A stretch of DNA of 64,000 nt, taken from assembly GCA_002104905.1 (NCBI GenBank), contig MCFE01000006.1, positions 204,250-268,249 of the forward strand, given 5' to 3'. The notes beneath the pieces were generated by a model that was not told the DNA's origin, did not search any database, and saw only the letters and a program-made list of their open reading frames with translations. Source of the stretch: Basidiobolus meristosporus CBS 931.73. Its lineage: Eukaryota > Basidiobolomycota > Basidiobolomycetes > Basidiobolales > Basidiobolaceae. Shown here one piece after another: positions 47,728-57,924 of the stretch (position 1 is the stretch's first letter; each line of letters begins with the position of its first letter). A program made the translations under genes and the position numbers.

Positions 47728-49644
47728 GCACCAGAGTAAAATCATAGGCCAACTCCACATCGAGGCACTTGCTTTGTTCATAAGCCCATCCTTCAAGATG
47801 TCAAGTGACAAAATATCACGTATGTTTCAACTTATCCACCACCGAACTCCACTTGAAACCTTGGAAACCTCCGAAATCACCCACAAGAAAGTAGGGAGTG
47901 GTTCGCATGGTTGTTCCGACCTAGTCTGCAGAGGGATTACCACCCCAACCACCTATGGGTCACTCTGGCGGTAAGAGAACCCCTCGTTTTGTATGCTGCT
48001 CGTTCATGACATCCCGCACCCCGTAATCCCTAGGTCAGTATTCAATTGCATATCTCGACCCCGATGGGGCTAGGTTTCACTCGAGCTTTACTGGACAGAA
48101 AATCGCCTCTCCCGTGCGGTATCATGAGAGTGATGTTATGTTACCCATAGATTTCCGAGGCCGATCTCAGAGAGCGAATACTGCCAAGCTCCAGTGAGCT
48201 TCACCGTCAAGAGCACTGATAGCTAAGGATGCGCCAGTTAAGAGCCTGTCTGGATGCATATATAGCATAGCACGGCGCCTTTTGGCGGACGCCAAACCAT
48301 CTGGATCCTTTAGAACTGCAGGCGGCTGAGGTACGGCGGGTCAGGACTGGTTCAAGGGGAATGAAGCTGTTTCGGGTTGAAAAGCATCCTACTCGCCTAA
48401 AGGGCTCGCGCCAGCCTTGAGCCTCGAGAAGTCAGGTTTCTGGTCGAGCCATGAAGACAGTCTCATCATCTTACCCGCTTACTAATTCGTTATCCCTAGT
48501 TCATTCTAGTACAAACCAAAATAACCGGAACCCCCATGTTGACCGAGCTTACCATCTTCGAATCATGTGAGTCTACGGGAGGGGCCGAGGTCGGGTCACT
48601 GAACGTGATGGGATCATGAAGCAACCAAGATGAGGCGAGTTCCGCTTGACTCACGATTCGATGAGGGCTGATCAGGTCATGAACCAGTTGGCTGATTGTA
48701 TGATTAGGGCGATTCGCATCATCATGAGTCTTGCTGGGCAACAAATTTTAAGGGGTTCGGAAGAATTCTAGCGATCAGCTGTGGAGAATTCTCGGAAATG
48801 CCATGCAAACACCGCATCTCGAAGAGAAACCACTCTAGTAAAGCACGCGTTCGAAGCAGAACAATTGTGGTTCAGACTGGAAGTCATGGCGGGGCATCCG
48901 CGTGTCCGCCGCCGCCTATGGGCTGGCATCTGGGCCCCCATCCAAGCGCCATGCCCTCTTTTCTTGATGATATCATTTGCAATCAAGCATTACCATTTCT
49001 CAGGGAATTTCCCCGAGATACCATGAACAAATAACCCTATGGATCTCGGAATAGTTCGCTAATTGACACTCAGCCTCTGTAATCTGTTTGCCTCATGGCT
49101 GGTATGGTGCACTCACTGATCACGCTGGCAATTAGTTGTGGCATTCCAATCAGAATTCTGCCTTGATTCACATTCTTTCCATCAGTGTCATTCCCTATTT
49201 CAACCAGGATTATAATGACCCCAAGTTGAACACAAACCACCGGCCCAATGGAGGTGGCGGTTGATGTTGTGTGGGTCGTCTTGCGTATGGAGTCGAGGCG
49301 CGATCCTGGTGTGTATGCTCACAACGCCACAGGATCTACCGGTGAGTTCTATGATGGCCGTATGGCTGGCCAAACGCTCGCTGGACATCGTTGCTGAATG
49401 GGCTTGAAGCCCATAGGTGCAGATTGCTCCTTGTCCAAGAATGCCGCTTGTGCTGGCAGTCTTACACGGGCTGATAGGCCCGCTGCAGGGTTATTATTTC
49501 ATCGAATCTTAGGGTCAGAAACCGGTTACTCTAAATGACTGATACTTCTTCCTGACAAAAATGAGATGAATAATGATTCGTGATTACTATGGTAGGAGAC
49601 TGCGGATGGCGTTTGACCTCCACCCTCGGGATCTAGCCTTTCCC
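47728..49644. other. Gene desert, about 1.9 kb
   Basis: Open frames on both strands (for example 48,496-48,744 and 48,781-49,034) overlap one another and have no motif, so I do not call them. Unique-looking sequence. Confidence 0.35.
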
Positions 49645-49652
49645 TATAAATA
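49645..49652 (+). promoter_or_regulatory. TATA box of membrane-protein paralog A
   Basis: TATAAATA, 57 bp before the start codon. Confidence 0.5.
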
Positions 49653-49708
49653 CCCAGCACTTGAAAGATTGATCAGATCGATCCAAGCGTTAGAAGGCTG
49701 TTTTATAG

Positions 49709-50191
49709 ATGTTGATGTTGTGCTTTCTGTCGTTACTCATTGCTCTGCTCAATACCTCCCGGGTTCAGGGTGAATCGCCTCTGTCGCCTCCCACACGGGA
49801 TACGCCTGGCAACACATCGTCCAAGAAATCGGGGGTTTCGTATTGGTTTCTGGCCGCTCTGCTCCTAGGGGTCACTCTGATTGGCATAGTGGTTTACTAC
49901 GCGCGCCGGAAATTCAGACATTTCAGAGCAAATCGAGAGACAAAGCGTCGAATCAACATTGCCATTGGGAGCCATATTTACAAAGAAGATCTCCCTCAAC
50001 CACCCGAGGTACTGCCAAGATACTCCATGAAAAGCTCTCAAGTTACATTGGCCCCGCCCATAGTGGACGCAATCACTTCTGTTGCCATGAGAAGGCCACT
50101 TCATGATTCCAATGGCGAGTCTGTCCTGGTGGTTGTCCGGAACTCGCTGGATTCTGACGTAACTGTTGCGCCTCCATGCTATCGTGCCTAA
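49709..50191 (+). CDS. PY-motif single-pass membrane protein, paralog A (160 aa)
   Basis: A signal peptide (MLMLCFLSLLIALLNTSRVQ) is followed by a short Ser/Thr/Pro-rich ectodomain (about 21-42), one membrane helix (WFLAALLLGVTLIGIVVYYA, about 46-65), a basic stop-transfer patch and a cytosolic tail. The tail has the family core ETKRRINIAIGSHIY, then LPRYSMKSSQVTL and VDAITSVAM, and ends in the PY motif PPCY just before the stop. Two paralogs lie 1-3.5 kb downstream (B and C). PPxY motifs bind WW domains of Rsp5/Nedd4 ubiquitin ligases, and the topology recalls yeast Rcr1/Rcr2-type Rsp5 partners; a role as an adaptor is inference. I know no named family for it. Confidence 0.75.
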   Translation: MLMLCFLSLLIALLNTSRVQGESPLSPPTRDTPGNTSSKKSGVSYWFLAALLLGVTLIGIVVYYARRKFRHFRANRETKRRINIAIGSHIYKEDLPQPPEVLPRYSMKSSQVTLAPPIVDAITSVAMRRPLHDSNGESVLVVVRNSLDSDVTVAPPCYRA

Positions 50192-51108
50192 ACCCCATGT
50201 ACATCCGCTTCTTTTTGTTTCCGGGCGAACCGCTCTCAATAACCACGTTATGAGAAATTCGTGGCCGTTGTAAATAGCAGTCCGTGGCGATACTTGGCTA
50301 TCCGCTTTTTGGAGCGACCGGACTCTGTATCTACCATTTCTTGAGACATTGTTGATTTCGAACTGATAACTAATCCCGACCACTACCTACCAATCATTTT
50401 GTTGAATACCCTCTCATAAACCCAATAAACCGCGAGCAGTCCTCGTTATCCTCTGACATCGCCGTTGGATGCATCCTTTTTACGAGTGATAAGCCGGAGT
50501 CGGGTATTTACAATGCTCTGTGGAACGAACAAAACGTGCGTGGCCTGGATCTCTAACCAGAATACCAATCTGTGCTTAGATCCTTAAATTCACAAATTAG
50601 ATGAGCTTGGATCCGGAATCTATCCATCCCATGCTTAGTCAAGGTTTGCTACGCCTCTCCTGCATCGCTATTTGCCACTCTCGATGGATAGGAAGCGGAT
50701 CGTTTCTTTCGCAAAGCGAATGCTCGATGATGCTTTCTGGGGACTGTGGCTAGAGCGTAGATTGGCTAGGTTGCAACAGACATTCCCTACCATCGGCGAA
50801 TGATGCCCCACACATCCTCCTGGGTCCATGCTAGCCACGTTAACAAGCATGACGGAATGGTTGTTGCTTAACGATCAACTTTTATCACTAGCTGGATGCA
50901 CCCAATGACACTTTGGACTTGACAACGAGTGCGACGCTGTGATGCATGCCAGATTCGATGCCCTATTGGGCGCATACAGATGGTCTCTGTGTTTGGTGAG
51001 GCAGAAATTATCGCGATTTACCTGGATACAGAATTGCCGCACTGCATGGACGGCTGATCGTCGTAATATGACTCATTTGGAGTGATTTCGTGTTCCTGGT
51101 AGCGCTGC
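50192..51108. other. Intergenic between paralogs A and B
   Basis: About 900 bp holding the promoter of B. No other gene seen. The antisense ORF at 50,383-49,865 is a shadow of A. Confidence 0.4.
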
Positions 51109-51116
51109 TATATAAG
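51109..51116 (+). promoter_or_regulatory. TATA box of paralog B
   Basis: TATATAAG, 37 bp before the start codon. Confidence 0.5.
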
Positions 51117-51152
51117 GAATAAATCTGGTCGGTAGATTTAGCGTAACACACC

Positions 51153-51629
51153 ATGCGATATCTCTTTCTTCTAACATCAGTGCTTTCTTGCAGTTTGTTA
51201 GTTTCATGCCAATCGTCCCTAGAGGTCAACAAGCAGCTCGAGAAGTCCTCTATCAAGACCCCGATCACCTACCTGCTTGGTGGTCTTCTATCGATAGTAG
51301 TGGTGGTTCTGGCCATCATGTATTTTGCCTATCGGGGCTGGAAGAACCTTCTAAATCGCCGCGAGTGTCAGCGCAGAATTCGACTCGCTCTGAACGACCC
51401 CAAGCTGTATCCGTCAGTGAATGCCACTGAGCTGCCCCCATACTCGTTTCGAGCATCGCAAGTGACGCTACCCAGCAATATGGTGGAGGCAATATCCGAG
51501 AAAACCTTGACTAGTTTAATTAGCGGCACCACATACGCATCGCAGGAACGTTTGGAGGTGATCATTGATAACTTTCACGGCCTACAGCAATCAACTGTAG
51601 TGCCGCCTCCACCTGTATATAATGCATGA
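51153..51629 (+). CDS. PY-motif single-pass membrane protein, paralog B (158 aa)
   Basis: A signal peptide (MRYLFLLTSVLSCSLLVSCQ), a ~20-residue ectodomain and one membrane helix (YLLGGLLSIVVVVLAIMYFA, about 40-59) precede the tail. The tail carries ECQRRIRLALNDPKLY, the internal PY motif LPPYSFRASQVTLPS, then MVEAISEKTLTSL, and the terminal PPPPVYNA. It aligns with A and C through the whole tail: RRI-x-x-AL, Y, P-x-Y-S, SQVTL, V-x-x-I. The ectodomains are not alignable, so the tail is the constrained part. Same strand as A; no intron. Confidence 0.78.
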   Translation: MRYLFLLTSVLSCSLLVSCQSSLEVNKQLEKSSIKTPITYLLGGLLSIVVVVLAIMYFAYRGWKNLLNRRECQRRIRLALNDPKLYPSVNATELPPYSFRASQVTLPSNMVEAISEKTLTSLISGTTYASQERLEVIIDNFHGLQQSTVVPPPPVYNA

Positions 51630-53196
51630 TCCTCTACCTCTCTGTTATATATAGATTGTGCAACACTAGGGGATCCCCGAATCTTAGCTTACAAACCGCG
51701 CCCGTTATTACATTAGTAACCATGGATCATGCTTACTCATTGTACATTTGTGTTGATGCTGATTATAAATATCGAGAACTCAGTGCTAGTCCCGTCAGAT
51801 CACTTGATTGGTTTTATGGGAAACATGCCTGCGATAGTGGGCTAGGGTTAGGGTTGGGGTTGTGGGAGATCAGGCATCCATTAGAATTGGTGGCACAAGG
51901 TAGTACCGAGGACAAACAGTAAAATCCTAATTTGGCTGACTTGAAAGGAGGTGCCAATGCCCTTTGGATATATCAGACATCCTGGTATGAGATCGAAATG
52001 CATCTGTGATATCGACGTGCCACTGGAGTATGTCTTCCCTGATCTTGAGGCAAGCTGCGAAGTGATCTGGTATTCAGGCTGGGTGAGCTCATGACTGGGT
52101 ATGTTACGCTTGCTATGCTCATGCTCAATAATCCAATGTGTATCCCCTCCTCTCTGGACCTTGCTTGGTACAAACGAATAAGAAGTTCTCGATTCGTAGC
52201 TCTGAATCTCATGCATGAAGCTTGGTTGGACAACGCTCGCATAAGCTATGAACATTGTAATGGGACGAAATATCGTCATTGTCGCTTTGTTCGGTTTTGC
52301 GCAAACTCCATCGTGAGGTTGCTAAGGTTGATTTGCTCAGCATCATATGGTGGCAAGCTCAGTAAACGTTACGATTCCGTCGGAATATTGCATGATTTCC
52401 TGTCTTTAGGTCATGGGAAGTCAGCGAGGTGACAACATCATTTGATCCGAACGGTATTGGTGGCTGAGATTCACCGGGACCCTTGGATTATCTTTAAATC
52501 TTTCCTAGGATGAATAGTCCCTTGGGGGGTTTTAAGGGGTGTAATGGAATTTCCAAACTCAAGATTATTCGTCGTGAGAACCTATGTTCTATTGACTCAT
52601 CTTGAGTGCAGCTTGCATCTTCGATTCCCCCGTGACTGACGAGGGGATCAGCGGGATGGTTTGGAAATGGAAAGCCCAGCAGTTGCGGAAACAGCCAGCG
52701 ACGCATCAATTTCGAGGCTTCATTCGGGCCAGTCACTTGATGCATTTGGGCAGCCAGATACACTACAAGCTTCGAAGCCACGCTGGCCTTTGATTCACAC
52801 GTTAGTCACGGAAATGTTCAACTGGGTTTTTCATTTCGATGGTGGTGCTATGAAACTAGAAGCAACTACCTCCTATACCTCGCATACCGCCATGGAACTT
52901 CGTCTCATCAACATTAATTCACTTCTTCCAGGCAGCTATGGAGGCCTGAGATTAAACGCATTCTCAGTGAGGTATGGATGAGCCAAAAGTTTACTTATGG
53001 ATGGTATGCTCCCTCAGATGTACATTAGATTAAGGAATTTATGTTACACGGAGATTAGAAAATTGAAATCTACATAACAAAAGGGTTCATCGTTCATAGG
53101 GCTTGGCCAGGCCGTTGTTAGGCACTCCGTCACGCGTGTCTCCTGATAATTCCTTCTTCAGGACCACAGACAGGCCGATGTAGAAATGATTGCATC
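51630..53196. other. Intergenic between paralogs B and C
   Basis: About 1.6 kb. It contains a short telomere-like stretch at 51,842-51,865 (ctagggttagggttgggg). Open frames at 52,091-52,432 and 52,494-52,981 overlap on opposite strands and show no motif. Confidence 0.4.
51842..51865 (+). repeat. Interstitial telomere-like repeat
   Basis: Two exact TAGGGT units followed by degenerate TTGGGG/TTGTGGG units. It lies 12 kb inside the chromosome end and in the same orientation as the telomere. Confidence 0.6.
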
Positions 53197-53709
53197 TCAA
53201 CGAGAGCAAAAGCTGATCTGTGCGATGGGCTCTTCTACCGTGTTGTACGATGGTGGCGAATTTATGGCCTCCGAGGTCTCTGGATTCCTCGAGGTCGAAG
53301 GTCGATATGGATCAATAGTGATTACAACTTGGTGAATACCGGAAGACCTGCTGAGCGCCTTCTCAGTGATCTCTGTGACGGTGTTTAGTGGCAAAGTCAG
53401 TTGTGAGCTCTTCTTTAGGTAATTGGGTGGAGTCTCCTCATCCCGCGTGTTAACGGCACTCCCGTTGTAGACGTGTCGATCAAGTGCTATCTTGACTCTA
53501 CGTTGGATTTCCCTTTGCAGGCGATACTTCTTCCACCAAAAGTACGCAGCAACAAATAGAGCGAGGCCTGCCAAAGTTGCACCGGCCACCACGAAGAAGA
53601 GGGAGTCGTTGGTGGAGGCAGTGGATGCGGTGTAGTCTGGGGAAGAATTTCTGGCGATAGTGGATACATTGGAGCTGACGGACATTCCTTGCTTCGAAGC
53701 CAAATCCAT
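53197..53709 (-). CDS. PY-motif single-pass membrane protein, paralog C (170 aa)
   Basis: It shares the tail with A and B: EIQRRVKIALDRHVYNG, then TPPNYLKKSSQLTLPLNTV, then TEITEKALS, VVITIDPYR and the PY motif PPSY. Here the PY motif is followed by about 15 more residues instead of ending the protein. The membrane helix is LFFVVAGATLAGLALFVAAY. The first in-frame ATG (53,709) gives no signal peptide, unlike A and B. Hydrophobic codons (LLLILSDLQVV) sit just upstream in another frame, so a lost or mis-spliced signal exon is possible. The gene faces the opposite way to A and B. Confidence 0.72.
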   Translation of the reverse strand: MDLASKQGMSVSSNVSTIARNSSPDYTASTASTNDSLFFVVAGATLAGLALFVAAYFWWKKYRLQREIQRRVKIALDRHVYNGSAVNTRDEETPPNYLKKSSQLTLPLNTVTEITEKALSRSSGIHQVVITIDPYRPSTSRNPETSEAINSPPSYNTVEEPIAQISFCSR

Positions 53710-53800
53710 TTCACCCTTCAACAACTTGTAAGTCAGAAAGAATCAGCAACAATCTAGAAGAGAATGCGCACACTTTTCATTTGAAAGCAGACCACCTGTA

Positions 53801-53810
53801 GATATATATC
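53801..53810 (-). promoter_or_regulatory. TATA-like box of paralog C
   Basis: The minus strand reads GATATATATC, about 92 bp upstream of the chosen ATG. The longer distance leaves room for a missing 5' exon or upstream start. Confidence 0.35.
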
Positions 53811-55421
53811 AGGTTGCTCAGACTCGAGTATTGACATGCGGGGTGAGGGGCAGGGATTCGATCCGGCCGACAGCTGATCAATTAATCACATTGAAAAGTC
53901 TTTGGGCTGATTGAAATCCTTTGTGATCTGCATACTCTATCAACTTGTCCGGGAAGCACAATCCGTTCACCCACCAAGATATGGACTGTTCAGCGGGCAA
54001 ACTCACACTAGTCACAAGAATCGTTGGGTGCTATATTGTTAACTACACCATCATCAGTTATATTAAAATGAAAGACCGCGATCATTTCGATCCAGAAAAT
54101 CTAATGAATGTCTAAGCGAATAACGTACTACTGTATTGCCCATCTACTCTAATCGATGTATTAAAGTCATCTCTGAGGTCTTGTGTAATATGTGGTCTTA
54201 TTAACTCCTGGAAGTCTTGTGCTTTCCGTCTGATTGAAATCTATTCAGTGACCTCGAATCAGGATGAGTTTGGTTTGTGGGCTACAGGTTCTTGACGGCT
54301 CATCCCGTCCATGGCCGGCAAGCGAATCAAACCATTAGCAGCTGCTTTTAAAATGTGCAATTGTTCCTTGGCCTGCGCAGCCCTTACCGCCATCGATTTG
54401 TGCGGCTGTATGGCGCATTCTATGTTGCGAGCTATCTGGCACTCGGGCAGCACGATCCCAAGGAAGCACCAAAGAGATTGCGTTCTAATTATTTCTGCTA
54501 GGATGCTTTAGGTATAGAGATTGCAGTTTCGGGACCGGGTGTTCAAGCAGTATGTACGCAAATGATTTCCTCGCTTCCTTAAAAACTTGGCTCAGCTACC
54601 TATATAATTCCTCAATTTTTGGCAAAGCGGCTAGTGGGGGAGATGCAGATCGGGAATAACAGAGGGTAGAGTGCAATTGTAAGAGATTCAGCTGACTTGG
54701 TCTGGTGTCTGTTTGGCATTTAGAAAAGCAGATAAGAAAGCCCTGGCCAATGACCTCATCACTCCCCTATCGGGCGCTGCATATGTCTGATTGATATTTG
54801 GGAAGGCCAATATGGTTTGACTCAACACATAAAAAGGATGGAGATGCCTAGCTACATATCGTTGCATTAGAATGGTCGGAGTGCATATGCCATCAAAGCC
54901 TTAAACCGAATTCCACTAATAATTCCGCAGCAGGGATTTGTGCTCTACTAAGTGAAGTTTGAGCCATTCTTATTTGACCCTGCTCCTTGGCATTTCGTGA
55001 AAACCTACTAGACTCTAGGATCATGTCGTCAGTAAAATGGATCTTAGAATAGCACTTGCTGCGTATCATGGGAGGGTTCCTACATTGCTTATATTATTTG
55101 TACTGGATACACATTAGCTAGTTTCCATGCTGGTGTGGATTCCTTGTTAGCCCAAGATCATGCTAGAACACCCATTCAACAGGCCCTAATCATGAATATT
55201 AATTATTAATGCCCTTCATCTAGATCCAATTCAGGATTTACTTATGATCGCGAGCGATGAAATTAGCCGAGGCAACATCCTATCACTTGATCACAGCTTC
55301 CGCATCATCCGATTATTCATTGATCCGCTTAGCTACGGTACTTCCATTGATCTAGGATCGCCATTGTCATGTGACCTGATCACGCCTTTTTATTGTATCC
55401 AAAGTGACAATAGGGAATTCC
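53811..55421. other. Intergenic, no gene seen
   Basis: About 1.6 kb. The small Cys-containing ORF at 54,311-54,511 overlaps an antisense ORF and is not called. The right part holds the promoter of the G-patch gene. Confidence 0.4.
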
Positions 55422-56134
55422 ATGTCGCACCTGCCCATTCAAATGCAAAGCCAACGCAATTCAATAACCACACAAGAGGGCGCGAGCACTGAATCCCTGG
55501 AAAATAGTACCTCCGGGCTAAAGTACTACGAAATACCAGTTACCTTTATACAAGCCGGGGATCAAGGAGTCACCAAACCGAAGAAGAAAAGCGTGTCTGA
55601 GGATGTGAGCGACTTCTATTCAAATCTCATCGGGATCCCTTCAACGAGTGAGGAGTGTACAAAACAAGAATCTACATGGTGCGATGTTTGCTCCATGAAT
55701 ATTCTCTCGGAACGGTATGAGGAGCATATTCGGGGGACCGGCCATTTAGTGGCTAGACCGAATTTGGCCCCTACTCCTGATCCCATCTTTTTGAACGAAA
55801 AAAATATTGGTTATATGATGTTGAAAGATTCTGGTTGGGAGTACGAAGATGGTCTTGGGAAAAACAAGTCCGGTCGTAGACATCCTCTGCCCACAAAGTT
55901 AAAGTTAGATAAACTTGGACTGGGGCATAAGTACAAGAAGAAATATGTTCATGAGCAACAGGATATTTATGAGGCTGAGCAAAGAAAGGTAATTCCCAAT
56001 TATATTCTCGTCGCTCAGATACTAACTCTAAGAAGCAGAAACTCGACAGAAGAAAAACCCGCAAAGAGATCGTAGAGGAGCATGAAAGAGAACGGCGGAA
56101 ACGTATGGCGATGATAGCTTATATGAATCGTTAG
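55422..56134 (+). CDS. G-patch domain protein with a zinc-finger-like segment
   Basis: Two exons, 55,422-55,988 and 56,033-56,134 (intron with GTAATT donor and a TACTAAC branch site just before the acceptor), give 222 aa. In the middle a C2H2-like segment reads WCDVCSMNILSERYEEHIRG with a later His. The G-patch follows at about residues 125-170: IGYMMLKDSGWEYEDGLGKN, then PLPTKLKLDKLGLGHKYKKK. The basic C-terminus (KLDRRKTRKEIVEEHERERR) is typical. The layout resembles GPANK1-like proteins. G-patch proteins activate DEAH helicases in splicing or ribosome assembly in the nucleus. Three in-frame acceptors lie close together; the first AG is used here. Confidence 0.85.
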
Positions 56135-56424
56135 ATTTTACTCCATGGTTATGTAAGCATATTTCGAAAAACAAATTGATCTTCGACTTTTTTGTTCATA
56201 AACTTCCTTGAATCGTAGAAAATGGATTTTTCTGATATCACATCACCACACTGTGGGGGTTACTCTAATAGAAAACTTGAGTGTGGTGTTGTTCCTTCGA
56301 CATCCTATTAGATATTTCCAACTGGACACCGTCTCATCCTAAAAGTTACCGTTTATTTCATCTCAAATCCGAAGGGCTCCAGACATCAATTGCAGAAGGA
56401 CAATGTAAATGCAAGGAGTATATT
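56135..56424. terminator. Convergent 3' ends
   Basis: A 290-bp gap between two convergent genes. It holds their 3' UTRs and polyadenylation regions. No specific signal is assigned. Confidence 0.35.
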
Positions 56425-56658
56425 TTATGTAGCGATTTCTACGAACCCAGGGAAACATTGATCCAATGGTTTCCCATGCTTATTTTCAGAGTGCTCAGTC
56501 AGTGCTTTTGCTCTAATGGTGCACAAGAACGTTTGTCTGCAAGTTTGACAAATGACGGTTTGTGCTTTAGCGTTGGCCTTGAGTTGACTGGTTGCTCCTT
56601 TGCCAGCTTTCGCGGCATTGCGTTCGCGTTTGTGCTGGGCTTTCTGGCCGTTACCCAT
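56425..56658 (-). CDS. ZNF706/At2g23090-like small zinc-finger protein
   Basis: An intronless gene of 77 aa. It opens MGNGQKAQHKRERNAAKAGK, the 4F5/SERF-like basic head of this family. One C2H2 finger follows: ICQTCRQTFLCTIRAKALTE with the histidines in HSENKHGK, then the tail LDQCFPGFVEIAT, close to the LxxCFP end of ZNF706. The length equals the family norm (about 75 aa). The protein is highly conserved among eukaryotes, probably nucleic-acid-binding and translation-related. It is the last intact host gene before the telomere, about 7.3 kb from the end. Confidence 0.9.
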   Translation of the reverse strand: MGNGQKAQHKRERNAAKAGKGATSQLKANAKAQTVICQTCRQTFLCTIRAKALTEHSENKHGKPLDQCFPGFVEIAT

Positions 56659-57803
56659 GTTGGAGTATGAAAGCAGGTCAACTAAAGAAAGGAATGTTGA
56701 TTTACTCGAACAAGTCAGAACGCATTTATAGTCTGCACCTGGTTGCCCCCTTTTTGCCTTTCAAAAATAGAGCTACATCAACCAGTTTGATTGTAAACGT
56801 GTTCCACCGTTGGGACGGATTCCCCTACAGTCTTTTCGTACATAAAAGGAAAATATTAGGGATTAAGTGGGGCATTTCTGCAGCTTAACTTGCTACCCCT
56901 TAAGTAGTCAGGGGAACCTCCATGACGTTGTTATCAGATAACCCTGAACTTAATTGCGTTTCAGGAGTCTGTGAATTTCACCACATTGCTCTAAGCCTTG
57001 AAGTAGCGGGCTTTAACTGCTTGATGTGTATCTAGGACAATGATAATATGGAGATATAAACTAATAGGAATCCCTTGTAGAGTTTTCATTTGTTGACAAT
57101 CCCTTGATATCCTCACCCTAGTCCACTGTTTCAGAGTACAAACTAGGTGTGGGTTTCCAAAACTGGTTTTGTATACAAAATCAAGCATCAATGCACTAAG
57201 CCAACGGAACAACTATGCATATTATCACAAGATAAAGCTGACAGTAAATGAAAGAAAATATTGTAATACTTGTTCTAGCAAAAGTATAACATAGTGTGGC
57301 TGGCCAACTTGCCTACAAAAGGAAAATTAGCTTAGAATAAGAATTGAGTGAGGAAGCTAAGATATACCACCAAAGGAAATCAAATGTATGATATAATATC
57401 TGAGAATGGGCTTTGGCCACTGAGAAAGTGTGAATATTGCATTTTAACCTAGCTTATCAGCAAGTGAGAATCATACCCTCTGCCATATAATATATTTCAC
57501 TTTTAAATTCTTGCTTTGATTTCAACAAAGTATCCTATCTATTACACCACTAGCAGTACACTATCAACCTAGCAGTGTTAGTGTAGCAAACAGGAAACAT
57601 TGTGGAAGTTATGAAATAGTAAAAGAACTATACTATAGGGGCAGGATGACAATAGGTAAGAAATTGTGGTTTTAGTAACACAAGATTCAGAGGCTGCACA
57701 TTACAAGAGAAGTTATTTTCAAGCAAATAAGGGAATGATCAGGAGAGAGGGAAAGCTGTAAAGTGGCAAAATCTTTATCTACTAATGATAAGTATCTAAA
57801 GAC
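56659..57803. other. Last non-repetitive stretch before the telomeric array
   Basis: It contains the ZNF706-like promoter and then AT-rich sequence from about 57,230. No gene seen. Confidence 0.4.
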
Positions 57804-57924
57804 TGTTGTAAGAGTCTTGGAGATATTGGAAGTGATTGGGAGGACAAGTAGATTATGTGGTTTTCACTTAATGATTTATTGAATGTAAAAGTAGTATTTA
57901 TACTTTTACATAGTCTTGGCATTA
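57804..57924 (-). repeat. Copia LTR cut off at the telomeric array
   Basis: A clean LTR start (TGTTGTAAGAGTCTTGGAG) continues for 120 bp to tagtcttggcatta and then stops dead at cTTAGGGGGG. The missing ~230 bp are present in the same family elsewhere. Confidence 0.85.

Noticed and set aside
48496-49034. Several 70-80 codon ORFs on both strands
   Set aside because: They overlap each other, lack motifs and cannot be extended by splicing.
49865-50383. 172-codon minus-strand ORF
   Set aside because: It lies opposite paralog A, whose reading has a signal peptide, a membrane helix and clear paralogs. The antisense frame has none.
54311-54511. Small cysteine-containing ORF as an effector candidate
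   Set aside because: No signal peptide, an overlapping antisense ORF, and no promoter feature.
56281-56670. 129-codon plus-strand ORF
   Set aside because: It is antisense to the ZNF706-like gene, which matches its family across the full length.
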